A stretch of 64,000 bases of DNA from CBDHGY01 sp965263325 (GTDB lineage Bacteria; Pseudomonadota; Alphaproteobacteria; Caulobacterales; Hyphomonadaceae): the NCBI GenBank assembly GCA_965263325.1, contig CBDHGY010000002.1, positions 2,790,001 to 2,854,000 of the forward strand. The letters run 5' to 3'. Below, piece after piece: positions 40,559-49,274 of this stretch (positions are counted from its first letter, which is position 1; every line of letters begins with the position of its first letter). The notes below the pieces were generated by a model, which did no database searches, was not told the origin of the DNA, and worked only from the letters and a program-made list of their open reading frames with translations. The position numbers and the translations under genes were made by a program.

Positions 40559-41332
40559 TCAATCGTTGCGTTGATCAATAAGTGACGCGCGTTCTGAAGT
40601 GTTGAGCGGGCGCCACATTCCTTCTGGCAAATCTGTAAGAGACACGCTACCTATTCGCACACGCAACAAATCCACCACGCTTAATCCAACCGCTTTGCAC
40701 ATTCGGCGAATTTGTCGCTTTCTTCCCTCTTTTAGAACGAATCTCAGGCGATCATTACGTTCTTGTGAGACTTCTGCGCGTTTGAGTTGTCTTCCGTCGA
40801 GCTCCAGACCAAATCGCAATTTCTCCAAAATAGCTGGCGTGATGTTTCCGTGCACCTGCACAGAGTATTCTTTTTCAACATCCGACTCAGGCCCAATTAT
40901 CGCTTTTGCGAGAACTCCGTCTTCAGAAAGCAACAGCAGACCGCGGGAATCCTGATCGAGCCGGCCGAGCGGCGCGAGCAGTGTTTTGCTACCCGGAATG
41001 GAATCGCTTTCTCCGTGCAGGTTTTTTTTCCGCACAAGCCTTGCTGCCGGAATCTGGTCACCCTCCGGTTGCGCAGAGACATATCCAACCGGCTTGTTCA
41101 AAACGATGGTGAGTTTAGCACCCAGTTTTTCCGTGCCGGCCTCTTTCAGCGTAAGAGTCTGTCCGGGCAGGATCTTGTGACCAGGGCTAGCCAGGGTCTC
41201 GCCGTCAATCGAGACAAGCCCCTGTTCGATGAGTGCCTCGGCCTCCCGCCGCGAACAAACGCCCGATTGGCCCAGCCATTTATTTACGCGAATGGGGTCG
41301 TCGCCATGATAGGTTTTGGAGAATGTCACCAA
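40559..41332 (-). CDS. rRNA/tRNA pseudouridine synthase, RluF/RsuA group
   Basis: A 257-residue synthase with an N-terminal S4 domain (VNKWLGQSGVCSRREAEALI) and an RsuA-type catalytic domain with the Asp in LGRLDQDSRGLLLLSEDG near residue 127. The C-terminal block EGRKRQIRRMCKAVGL and PEGMWRPL fits the RluB/E/F/RsuA group, with RluF as the nearest match by eye. The uridine modified is not known from sequence alone. Confidence 0.88.
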   Translation of the reverse strand: MVTFSKTYHGDDPIRVNKWLGQSGVCSRREAEALIEQGLVSIDGETLASPGHKILPGQTLTLKEAGTEKLGAKLTIVLNKPVGYVSAQPEGDQIPAARLVRKKNLHGESDSIPGSKTLLAPLGRLDQDSRGLLLLSEDGVLAKAIIGPESDVEKEYSVQVHGNITPAILEKLRFGLELDGRQLKRAEVSQERNDRLRFVLKEGRKRQIRRMCKAVGLSVVDLLRVRIGSVSLTDLPEGMWRPLNTSERASLIDQRND

Positions 41333-41343
41333 CAGTATCCAGT

Positions 41344-41691
41344 TTACGAGATAGGGACGAACCCGCCCATGATCATGCGTGTTACGTCAAACGGCATTTC
41401 CAGAACGTCAGGCTGCATGCGGGGGTCGTTCCTAACTTTTTCGTGTCCCGCTTCGCGTACATCTTTAGAAGGCCAGGTGATGGTTGTGAAAATCACCGCC
41501 TCATCAGATTTCAAATTTACCGCTGCTGGCATCGATGTTTCGTCGCCAGTGGGTACATCATCACTCCAACACTCCACGTAACTCGTCGCACCATGTTCTT
41601 TGAATACGTCTGCTGCGAGCCTTGATATGTCTTCGAACTTTGCGCGATTGGCGACCGGCACGGGCGTTAGATACCCGTCAACATACGTCAT
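41344..41691 (-). CDS. DUF1428 family protein
   Basis: A 115-residue protein of the DUF1428 (YbaA-like, dimeric alpha/beta barrel) family, showing YVDGYLTPVPVANR at the start, ATSYVECWSDDVP and EMPFDVTRMIMGGF at the end. GGGAG lies 8 bases before the ATG. It follows ssrA closely and could be reached by read-through. Function unknown. Confidence 0.88.
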   Translation of the reverse strand: MTYVDGYLTPVPVANRAKFEDISRLAADVFKEHGATSYVECWSDDVPTGDETSMPAAVNLKSDEAVIFTTITWPSKDVREAGHEKVRNDPRMQPDVLEMPFDVTRMIMGGFVPIS

Positions 41692-41711
41692 AAAACTTAC
41701 TCCCAGTGAAG

Positions 41712-42028
41712 TGGAGGCTTCTGTTGCCAGGCGCCTCCGAGCCCCGCCTAGGAATCTGAACCCCTAGGAGTTAAGTTCGGTAAATTCCGCACCGCTTACG
41801 CAGCGAGTAGTTCACCTTCAGCAAAGTTGTCATTTGCAACTATTGTTGATCGGGCTTCTAAGGCAGCCCAAGCCGGCAAAGGCATCGTCTTTACACGTCC
41901 GTCGATCCTGTTTCAGCCCCATCAGAAACAGACCAGATCGATCTGCTTGTGGTGGAGCTGCCGGGTACTGCCCCCGGGTCCGAGCCGCTTATTACACGCG
42001 CGTTTATCGCCATAGTTCCGAAGAACAC
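41712..42028 (-). ncRNA. ssrA: Two-piece (circularly permuted) tmRNA
   Basis: The tag frame at 41837-41796 reads ANDNFAEGELLAA followed by TAA. The coding piece starts at 41920 with GGGGCTGAAACAGGATCGAC, the hallmark tmRNA 5' end. Upstream in the gene, the acceptor piece ends at 41950 with CAGCTCCACCA, whose first seven bases pair with GGGGCTG to form the acceptor stem; the encoded CCA is present. The 29-base spacer between 41949 and 41921 is removed in processing. This acceptor-before-coding order is the permuted type of alphaproteobacteria. The T-arm (CCGGG-GGCAGTA-CCCGG) has an unusual loop. A TATAAA -10 box at 42031-42036 sets the approximate 5' end; both outer ends are estimates. Confidence 0.93.
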
Positions 42029-42078
42029 CCTTTATATAAGCGATTGGTTGTCTCAGTGAAAGGGGGGAGCCGCCAGTA

Positions 42079-42113
42079 GGGCAGGGCGAAGCGTTAACGC
42101 TTCAGCCCCGCCC
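42079..42113. terminator. Long hairpin downstream of the TadG-like gene
   Basis: GGGCAGGGCGAAGCG and CGCTTCAGCCCCGCCC fold around TTAA, with a perfect 16-bp palindromic core GAAGCGTTAACGCTTC. It lies between the end of the TadG-like gene (42128) and the ssrA promoter and probably ends transcription from that gene, though no T run follows. Confidence 0.6.
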
Positions 42114-42127
42114 ACCCGGGAGTGTCC

Positions 42128-43432
42128 TTATTCCGAAATCCGCAAATCAGATATCGACGTAGCAATGGCCTGATACGCCTGGCTGAGTTCCTGTCCGTTT
42201 GACGGATCAAAGAACGTGCTGGCATCGCTTGCGCAGTACTCCAGAACCGCCTCACCGCTGGAGGGAGCCTGGAAGGCAACAGAGTAGATCGTTACGTTCT
42301 TTTCCTTGATATTATCGCAGAGGTCTTCTGCCTGCGAACGGGAGCTGCCAAGTTGCCAGTGATATTCGGCGTTGAAGTCCCCATCCGTCATCAAGATGAG
42401 CGCTTTTGCGGTATCTGGCTCGTCATATTCGGTAGGTGTGCTTGCGAGGTGCGCGCTCCATTCTGGCGAGATCATATACCAGCCCCACGCCACGCCAAGG
42501 TGACCAGCTGTGCCGCCTTCTGGGTCGAGATCATCGATGTAGTCTTTCAGGAACTGCTTGTCGCTCGTCAGCGCAACGGGTTCAGAATCACGGCACTCAT
42601 CGCGGTCCCAGAAGCCTGCCGCAGTGATGTAATCGCCACTATTGTTTGATCCTGTATGGTTCACATGAATGCTGTGGTTTGGCGGGGCGTCCGTGAAGGC
42701 TTCGTCGCCAATACGCTCAAACACACATGTCGTCTCGTACGGGATCGTGAACCAGCGGCGATAATAATAGTGATAGTAGCGGTAGTGTTGCTGCGGAGAC
42801 TTACCGGTTGCTGCTTCAAACATGTCGCCAGCATTCAGCGAGTCGTTGTAAGCAACCATTGCGACGCGGACATGGCCCGACTCAGCGGCGTTTCCATCCG
42901 GCATCAACGTATCAAGGGAATCTTTCGCAGCAGTTTTCAAATCCCGCATGCGCGAGCCTTGCATAGAACCGGAGACGTCAAACACAAAGGCGACATCCAG
43001 CTGACCGATGCCATACGTGCAAACGGAGCGAATACCGAAATCAATTTCATCGACGCCGGCCACTGCTCCGAGCGTAGTTTGTTGCGTGCAGGATGTGGCA
43101 GCTTCAAGCGTTTCAGCGCTGATGGAAACATCGGGGTCGCGGCAGACCACAAACTCACCTTCAAGACCGTTTACGCTCCTGAAGTATTTTTGAACAACGT
43201 CTGTAACTTGCTGCGCGTTCTTGCCTTCCTGCATGGCGCGGCAACCGGCGATGGCAGCACTGTCGAGGCTGAGCTGCATTTTGTTTTTCTTGGTTGTCGT
43301 TAGCTGGAAGTCGATCGCAAATCCGGCCAGCGCTGCGATCGGCAAAACGGACAATGCCACAATCACAGCGACCTTACCGTCTTCGTTCCGCCGAAGTGTT
43401 TGAGAACCCTTACCCGCCAACCTACTCAGCAT
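42128..43432 (-). CDS. TadG-like protein with von Willebrand factor A domain (copy 2)
   Basis: A 434-residue protein with an N-terminal Tad-type segment (DGKVAVIVALSVLPIAALAGF, one membrane helix) followed by a vWA domain with the metal site FDVSGSM and LILMTDGDF. TadE/TadG-like proteins associate with Flp pili or other surface structures. It shares with the next gene upstream the ends YAIDFQ-like start, VAFVFDVSGSM, GTAGHLG/MTAGHQG-WGWYLISP and the C-terminal QAYQAIATSISDLRI, so the two are paralogues in tandem. No tad secretion genes lie in the window. Confidence 0.85.
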   Translation of the reverse strand: MLSRLAGKGSQTLRRNEDGKVAVIVALSVLPIAALAGFAIDFQLTTTKKNKMQLSLDSAAIAGCRAMQEGKNAQQVTDVVQKYFRSVNGLEGEFVVCRDPDVSISAETLEAATSCTQQTTLGAVAGVDEIDFGIRSVCTYGIGQLDVAFVFDVSGSMQGSRMRDLKTAAKDSLDTLMPDGNAAESGHVRVAMVAYNDSLNAGDMFEAATGKSPQQHYRYYHYYYRRWFTIPYETTCVFERIGDEAFTDAPPNHSIHVNHTGSNNSGDYITAAGFWDRDECRDSEPVALTSDKQFLKDYIDDLDPEGGTAGHLGVAWGWYMISPEWSAHLASTPTEYDEPDTAKALILMTDGDFNAEYHWQLGSSRSQAEDLCDNIKEKNVTIYSVAFQAPSSGEAVLEYCASDASTFFDPSNGQELSQAYQAIATSISDLRISE

Positions 43433-43581
43433 GTTCTTTGCCCTTATGAGCCGCATTCTGCAGCAATGATTACGGGATGAGTATGGAGCAGCTGGGTTTA
43501 GGCCGCGTTATCCCGCCCTGAAATTTTTAGATGAGCGGCGCAACCATGCGTTAAGCATGATCGCGCCCTCTCGAAGATTGG

Positions 43582-45060
43582 TTAGAATTTGATGCGAAGG
43601 TCAGAGATCGAAGTCGCGATGGCTTGATACGCATCTTCCAATTCCTGTGAATTCTCCGGCGTATGCGAATACTCCGGTCCGCTCGCGCATGCTTCTAGCG
43701 TAGCAGCGGCATCGTTCGGTGCCTGGAAAGCAACCGTATAGATCACAATACCGTTGGCTTTCGCAGTTGCGCATGTCGCAATGGCTTGCTCGCTCGATGA
43801 TCCTTGATCGCCATGATAAATTTGGTTGAAGCTGCCGTCGGTCATCATGATAATGGCCTTGGCTGTATCTGGCTCGTCATAATCGAATGGACGGGCATCC
43901 TCTCCAGCGTTTGCTGCCCAGATGTCACCCCAGTGCGGCGAAATCAGATACCAGCCCCACATCGTGCCCTGATGACCAGCGGTCATGCCACCTGGATCCA
44001 GGTCATCAATGTAATTCTTCAGGACTGTTTTATTATCCGTCAAAGGAAGCGGCGGGTGGTCAGTGCAATTCCGCTGCGGCGCATCCCATTCATTGTTCCA
44101 TGCATCCCAGCTTGGCTGGCGCTCCGTCAGGAACGAGTCATCGGTTAGGGTCCGAACGGTTCCAGTGCCATCATTGAATGTGTAAGATTCGTTCGCTCCT
44201 GGAGGGGCGTCGTTGAACGCATGCAGGCCGTCGCGTTCGTGCACGCAAGTGTCATCGATCGTGTAGGTTGCTTCTTGCGTGCCGCCTGGCAGGTACACCC
44301 ATTTTCCAGACTTGTATTTCTTGCAATAGCTTTTGCTATGAAGCTTCCTACAGTCCTTCATTTTCATCTTGGTTGTACCTTCATACTCCATCACGTATTC
44401 ACGCTCCTCTGGCATGCCGGTCACAGCTTCGAAGTATGGGCCAGCATCGACCATGTTAGAGTAAGAAGTCATGGCGATCCGTGTGAGACCATTCCCGCTA
44501 TTGTTTGCGCCCTCTGGAAGCAGCGTATCAACAGCGGTCTTAGCAGCAGATCGCAAATCTGTAATTCGAGAACCACCCATGGATCCCGAAACGTCGAAAA
44601 CAAAAGCAACGTCGAGGTTGCCGATCCCGTAGGTCGATGTGGAGGAAACTGAAAAGTCTATCTCTTTACGCCCTATCGCCATGGAAAGCGTGGTCGGGAA
44701 ACTGCAATTGATGGAAGCGTTAATGTCTTCACTGTACTGTGGAACCGTTACGACCGCATCTTCGCAATAGGTGTTCGCAACTTCAGAACCGCTCGCGATA
44801 AGGACAGCGTTCATATAGTCGCGTACGAGGCTTTCAATCTCTTCATTTGTTTTGCCCTCTTGCTTGGCGCGTGAGCCAGCAATCAGTGCACCATCCATCG
44901 CGTACTGGACACGCGATTTGTACGTCGATGTGCGTTGGAAATCGATTGCGAGCCCCGCAATCGTGAAGATTGGAATTAGCACAAGAGCCACGATGATCGA
45001 GATTTGACCATCTTTGTCTTTGCCTAATGTTTTTGCGCGTTGTCCAAATAGGTTCAACAT
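43582..45060 (-). CDS. TadG-like protein with von Willebrand factor A domain (copy 1)
   Basis: A 492-residue paralogue of the following gene, with the same N-terminal membrane segment (IIVALVLIPIFTIAGLAIDF), vWA metal site (FDVSGSMGG; IIMMTDGSF) and C-terminal repeat of QAIATSISDLRI. It differs by a longer loop between vWA motifs containing extra cysteines (KDCRKLHSKSYCKKY). I place the start at ATG 45060, where GGAGGG lies 7 bases upstream; the frame stays open further upstream, but only with non-membrane residues. It is divergent from thyA. Confidence 0.85.
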   Translation of the reverse strand: MLNLFGQRAKTLGKDKDGQISIIVALVLIPIFTIAGLAIDFQRTSTYKSRVQYAMDGALIAGSRAKQEGKTNEEIESLVRDYMNAVLIASGSEVANTYCEDAVVTVPQYSEDINASINCSFPTTLSMAIGRKEIDFSVSSTSTYGIGNLDVAFVFDVSGSMGGSRITDLRSAAKTAVDTLLPEGANNSGNGLTRIAMTSYSNMVDAGPYFEAVTGMPEEREYVMEYEGTTKMKMKDCRKLHSKSYCKKYKSGKWVYLPGGTQEATYTIDDTCVHERDGLHAFNDAPPGANESYTFNDGTGTVRTLTDDSFLTERQPSWDAWNNEWDAPQRNCTDHPPLPLTDNKTVLKNYIDDLDPGGMTAGHQGTMWGWYLISPHWGDIWAANAGEDARPFDYDEPDTAKAIIMMTDGSFNQIYHGDQGSSSEQAIATCATAKANGIVIYTVAFQAPNDAAATLEACASGPEYSHTPENSQELEDAYQAIATSISDLRIKF

Positions 45061-45274
45061 ATTTTCGCCCTCCGAGGAGCTGCATTTGCTCTGAGTTTGG
45101 CGAAAGATACCGCCGAAGGTTTTCAACGACGTTAGGCACTGCGTCAAAAACGCGGGCATAGTGGCAAGATGTTGTTTACTATAGGAGAGTGGGGAAATCT
45201 CAGATTGGTGCTTGCCGAGATGGTTGTCCTGATCGAAAATCCCGCTCGACGAATCACTTTGAGAGCACAGACCA

Positions 45275-46069
45275 TTGCGCCAATACCTCGACCTTCTCGA
45301 TGACATCCTAAAGACCGGAACGATTCGCGAAGATCGCACGGGAACAGGAACTAAAGGTATATTTGGTCGCCAGATGCGGTTTGATCTCGGCGATGGGTTC
45401 CCAATGGTGACGACTAAGAAATTGCACTTGCGGTCGATCATTATCGAGCTGCTTTGGTTTCTCCGCGGTGACACGAATGTGCGTTGGCTTCAGGAAAACA
45501 AATGCCGTATCTGGGACGAGTGGGCCGATGAAAATGGTGACCTTGGCCCTGTTTACGGTAAACAGTGGCGCAGCTGGGCAGCACCCGATGGGCGCACGAT
45601 AGATCAGATCGCCTGGGTCCAGAATGAGATACGCACCAACCCCAACTCGCGGCGGCTGGTGGTTTCGGCATGGAACCCGGCGGACGTCGAGAATATGGCC
45701 TTACCGCCTTGCCATTGCCTGTTTCAGTTCAATGTGATGGACGGAAAGCTGAATTGTCAGCTTTATCAGCGCTCAGCAGATGTCTTCCTTGGCGTTCCGT
45801 TTAACATCGCTTCTTACTCTTTGCTCACAATGATGATGGCACAGGCGTGCGACTTGGAACCTGGCGTTTTCGTACATTCCTTTGGCGACTCGCATCTTTA
45901 CCTCAATCATGTTGAGCAAGCTGAATTGCAGCTTAGCCGGGCTCCAAGATCCCTGCCGACTATGACGCTGAACCCAGATATAAAGGATGTGTTCAGCTGG
46001 ACGTACGACGATTTTACGCTCGAGAATTACGATCCACATCCACACATCAAGGGTTTGGTCGCCGTTTAA
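45275..46069 (+). CDS. thyA: Thymidylate synthase
   Basis: ThyA methylates dUMP to dTMP using methylene-tetrahydrofolate. At 264 residues it equals the E. coli length, and the active-site Cys146 is in LPPCHCLFQF; RRLVVSAWNP and the final PHPHIKGLVAV are also diagnostic. The start is TTG at 45275 with GAGAG about 9 bases upstream. The folA gene, which regenerates the folate, is 1.7 kb downstream on the same strand. Confidence 0.98.
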   Translation: MRQYLDLLDDILKTGTIREDRTGTGTKGIFGRQMRFDLGDGFPMVTTKKLHLRSIIIELLWFLRGDTNVRWLQENKCRIWDEWADENGDLGPVYGKQWRSWAAPDGRTIDQIAWVQNEIRTNPNSRRLVVSAWNPADVENMALPPCHCLFQFNVMDGKLNCQLYQRSADVFLGVPFNIASYSLLTMMMAQACDLEPGVFVHSFGDSHLYLNHVEQAELQLSRAPRSLPTMTLNPDIKDVFSWTYDDFTLENYDPHPHIKGLVAV

Positions 46070-46165
46070 TCCGCGACCCCGATCTGCAATTTATATGTAA
46101 AACGCAGATTGTTTTCACCCGCGATCTCTGCCTAGTTCCTGACACATTTAGCTTGGGAGGCTTAT

Positions 46166-46846
46166 ATGAAGAAACTCATCGCGGAGATGATTGGTACGGC
46201 AACGCTGGTGCTGTTTGGATGCGGCGCAGCTGTTTTGGCAGGTGATCAAGTTGGTCAACTCGGAATTGCGTTTGCCTTTGGTCTCGCCATTGTGGCGATG
46301 GCTTATGGGATTGGCCCCGTTTCTGGGTGCCACATCAATCCGGCGGTATCGCTGGGTGTTCACTTATCCGGGCGCATGAGCGCAGGCGAAATGATCCAGT
46401 ATTGGGTTGCGCAGTTTATTGGCGCTGTAATTGGCGCGGGTATCCTCTACTTAATTGCGAGCGGAAACGGTTATACGATTGGGGAGTACGCGCTCGGCTC
46501 TAATGGTTGGGGCGATAACTATCTCGGAAAATACAATATGACGTCAGCTTTTGTGTTTGAGGTTGTTGCGACGTTCCTGTTCTTGGTGACTATTCTCGGT
46601 GTGACCCAAAAGAACGCGCCGGTCGCGTTTGCGGGCCTTGCGATTGGTTTGACGCTCGCAGTCATTCACATCATGGGCATTCAGGTTACTGGCGTTTCGG
46701 TTAATCCAGCGCGTTCATTCGGCCCTGCAATTTTTGCGCAGGGTGCGGCGCTCAGTCAGCTCTGGCTGTTTATTGTTGCGCCAATGATCGGAGCCGCGCT
46801 TGCGGGCTTGCTGTTCCGGTCAGGTTTGCTTGAGGCAGACGATTAG
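46166..46846 (+). CDS. aqpZ: Aquaporin Z
   Basis: A 226-residue water channel. The two NPA boxes are seen as HINPAVSLGVHLSG and VNPARSFGPAIF, and six membrane helices are evident. GGGAGG lies 7 bases before the ATG. The Asp in the second box region (NPARSF) and the overall length favour AqpZ over glycerol facilitators (which are longer and have NPARD). It follows thyA by 96 bp. Confidence 0.96.
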   Translation: MKKLIAEMIGTATLVLFGCGAAVLAGDQVGQLGIAFAFGLAIVAMAYGIGPVSGCHINPAVSLGVHLSGRMSAGEMIQYWVAQFIGAVIGAGILYLIASGNGYTIGEYALGSNGWGDNYLGKYNMTSAFVFEVVATFLFLVTILGVTQKNAPVAFAGLAIGLTLAVIHIMGIQVTGVSVNPARSFGPAIFAQGAALSQLWLFIVAPMIGAALAGLLFRSGLLEADD

Positions 46847-46858
46847 TCTCCGGCAAGC

Positions 46859-46889
46859 GCGACGTCGCGCACTGAATCTGCGACGTCGC
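46859..46889. repeat. Twin 10-bp palindromes
   Basis: GCGACGTCGC occurs at 46859-46868 and again at 46880-46889, 21 bp apart (two helix turns), between the convergent aqpZ and VUT genes. The copies can pair as a hairpin in RNA or act as a double protein-binding site. Confidence 0.55.
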
Positions 46890-46912
46890 ATTTGAGCTAT
46901 AAACTGAGAATA

Positions 46913-47611
46913 TCAGACGGATGCCGGGTCGATCAGCCCGGCATCTTCGCGTCTGCGGATCATATAGGAGACGATAACGGCTCCAACCATTTTGCCGATG
47001 ATAAACACAATCCAATTGGCCCAATGCAGCATGCTACCGGGTTCAGCACCCAGATTCATTTGAACCGCGAGGTCGGCACCATAAAGGAATATCGTGGTAT
47101 CTACCGGCGAGGCGAGGGCGCTCGACAGAAGGATCCGCGTCGAGAGGCGATACTTCGTGAATGTGTAAAGGGCCCAATCCACCATCTCCGACACAGCAAA
47201 TGCGATGCCTGATGCGAGCGCGATGACGGGCCACGCATAATAAAATGACCATGCAATCGCGAGCGCCATTACGATCAAAACTTTCTGACCCATGCGCCGT
47301 TGCACGAAGTCTCGAAAAACAAAGACCAGACCAGTGACCATGGTCAGAGGATGAAGCTCGACACCTTTTGCAAATGTCTCACTCGGTTCAAAAATCGTCC
47401 AAGGGTTCACGACACCAAATGACCAGTTCAGGAACGGGATCGTGATGAAGTAAATCATTGCCCAGGTGCGCCCGCCAAGTGCCCAAATTGCACCGAAAGT
47501 TGCGACTAAGGGAACCAGTATCCACGGAAAGTGACCAGGCCGCCCGCCGGTCAGCGCCGTCAGAAGCTGTTCATCAATATTCGCAACAAAATTGACAATT
47601 TCAGAAAACAT
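46913..47611 (-). CDS. VUT family (YhhQ-like) transporter
   Basis: A 232-residue membrane protein with about six helices and the VUT/YhhQ pattern FVFRDFVQRRMGQKVLIVMAL and AFAVSEMVDWALYTFTK. Members import queuosine precursors (E. coli YhhQ) or other vitamins. It is a single gene convergent with aqpZ; no que genes are adjacent. Confidence 0.87.
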   Translation of the reverse strand: MFSEIVNFVANIDEQLLTALTGGRPGHFPWILVPLVATFGAIWALGGRTWAMIYFITIPFLNWSFGVVNPWTIFEPSETFAKGVELHPLTMVTGLVFVFRDFVQRRMGQKVLIVMALAIAWSFYYAWPVIALASGIAFAVSEMVDWALYTFTKYRLSTRILLSSALASPVDTTIFLYGADLAVQMNLGAEPGSMLHWANWIVFIIGKMVGAVIVSYMIRRREDAGLIDPASV

Positions 47612-47763
47612 TAGGAACCCTTAGCCAAAATAAAGAAGGCCATGGGCAGGCCTGGGCGTGTCACTCATTTGCGTGACTTATACAGTTGTTGCTGCGATTT
47701 GGAATGCAGTTACGACGCAATTCCTGCTACATCGGCCGATTTGTAAGCAAGAAGGTCTGTTTC

Positions 47764-48282
47764 ATGCAGCCGGACATAAAACTTAGTTTGATAGTCGCGC
47801 GGGCACGCGGCGGAGTGATTGGCGCGAACGGTGATTTGCCGTGGCGTCTAAGCGACGATTTGAAAGCCTTTAAAAAAACGACGTTTGGCAGCCCGCTCTT
47901 GATGGGTCGGAAAACTTGGGAAAGCTTGCCAATCAAACCATTGCCGGGACGCGAGAACATCGTTCTGACAAAGGACTGGCAGTATGATGCAGTCGGTGCC
48001 CGAGTTTACTCCAATTTTGCCCCTGCGATGAACGCTGCGAAAGCCATCGCGGCCAAAGGCAAATTCGAGGAAGTTTTCGTGATTGGCGGTGAAACTTTGT
48101 ATCGTAAGGCGCTGCCATTGGCTGATCGACTGTATATCACCGAGGTTGATGCAGATGTCGACGGCGATGCGTTCTTTCCCGTCATAGCCGAGAGCAATTG
48201 GCGAGAGATCTCGGCGACCCCGTTTCAAAAGAACAAAGACAATGATTTCGACTTCGTAATTCGGACGTTAGACCGCCTTTAG
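47764..48282 (+). CDS. folA: Dihydrofolate reductase
   Basis: DHFR regenerates tetrahydrofolate for thyA and one-carbon metabolism. The 172-residue chain shows KLSLIVARARGGVIGANGDLPWRLSDDLKAFKKTT, with the catalytic Asp in the LPWRLSDDLK segment, MGRKTWESLP and VFVIGGETLYRKAL. The start at ATG 47764 is supported by AAGG 8 bases upstream; a longer frame from 47686 lacks such a site and adds no conserved residues. Confidence 0.96.
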   Translation: MQPDIKLSLIVARARGGVIGANGDLPWRLSDDLKAFKKTTFGSPLLMGRKTWESLPIKPLPGRENIVLTKDWQYDAVGARVYSNFAPAMNAAKAIAAKGKFEEVFVIGGETLYRKALPLADRLYITEVDADVDGDAFFPVIAESNWREISATPFQKNKDNDFDFVIRTLDRL

Positions 48283-48338
48283 GCTTGCGTCTTCTCGATT
48301 GTTAAGCGCACTCTTCCAAAAAGAACTGGGAGGCATGC

Positions 48339-49250
48339 ATGGAATTTGAAGTGATCGCGACAGGGCTCCGGTTTCCTGAGGGACCGGTGATCATGGAAGA
48401 TGGATCGATCATTGTCGTTGAAATCGAGAAACAATGTGTCACGCGCTGTTGGGCCGGTGACAAGAAGGAAGTGATTGCAACGCCCGGCGGCGGTCCTAAT
48501 GGTCTGGCCATTGGTCCGGATGGCGCGCTCTATTGCTGCAACAATGGCGGATTTGCTTATCACGATGTTGATGGGATCATGGTTCCCGGTCATTGTCCGG
48601 AGGACTATTCTGGCGGGCGAATTGAGCGGATCGATCTTGCAACCGGGAAGATTGAGCGTCTTTATGAAGAGGCAGACGGCATTGATTTGCGCGGCCCAAA
48701 TGACATTGTCTTCGACAAACAGGGAAATTTCTATTTCACAGATCTGGGCAAAACCTACTCGCGCAGCCGTGACAATGGCGGCCTGTTTTTTGGCAAACCG
48801 GACGGTTCGCTCGTCAAGTGTATAGACTACCCGCACATATCACCGAACGGCGTCGGCCTCAGTCCAGATGAAACAGTGGTGTACTTTGCCGACACAATGA
48901 CAGCACGCCTATGGGCGTTCGACCTTTCGGAGCCAGGCGAGGCCATTCCGAGCAATCCGCCGTTCCAGACAGGCCGGGTCGTCGCAGGCATGCCGGAGCT
49001 TCGTTATTTTGATAGCCTCGCCGTGACAGCATCCGGGAATGTGTGCGTTGCAACCATCTTTATGGGCGGGATCACGACGATCTCACCAAATGGAGCGCAT
49101 TCCCATATCGCGCTGCCCGATCCTTTTGTCACAAATATCGCATTCGGCGGAGAGGATATGCGCGATGCATACATTACGCTCTCTGGCACGGGGCAGTTGA
49201 TCAAGTGTCGCTGGCCAGAGCCGGGACTGAGGCTCAACTATAATGGCTGA
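48339..49250 (+). CDS. SMP-30/gluconolactonase family protein
   Basis: A 303-residue six-bladed beta-propeller hydrolase. Metal-site residues are in LRFPEGPVIMEDG (Glu), GGPNGLAIGPDG and LRGPNDIVFDKQG (Asn) and VYFADTMT (Asp). Substrates of this family are lactones such as gluconolactone; which one is unknown. Extra cysteine pairs (CVTRC, YCCNN) are noticeable. GGGAGG lies 7 bases before the ATG. Confidence 0.9.
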   Translation: MEFEVIATGLRFPEGPVIMEDGSIIVVEIEKQCVTRCWAGDKKEVIATPGGGPNGLAIGPDGALYCCNNGGFAYHDVDGIMVPGHCPEDYSGGRIERIDLATGKIERLYEEADGIDLRGPNDIVFDKQGNFYFTDLGKTYSRSRDNGGLFFGKPDGSLVKCIDYPHISPNGVGLSPDETVVYFADTMTARLWAFDLSEPGEAIPSNPPFQTGRVVAGMPELRYFDSLAVTASGNVCVATIFMGGITTISPNGAHSHIALPDPFVTNIAFGGEDMRDAYITLSGTGQLIKCRWPEPGLRLNYNG

Positions 49251-49274
49251 GTGTCTCGTTGCTTTGTCTTGTAT

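Noticed and set aside
40390..40578. 62-codon open frame on the minus strand between sspB and the pseudouridine synthase
   Set aside because: It overlaps both neighbours slightly, has no ribosome site or recognisable domain, and its composition looks non-coding.
45061..45474. Upstream extension of the TadG-like frame to 45474
   Set aside because: The added residues are polar and Arg/Ser-rich, overlap the thyA gene, and the ATG at 45060 has a strong ribosome site.
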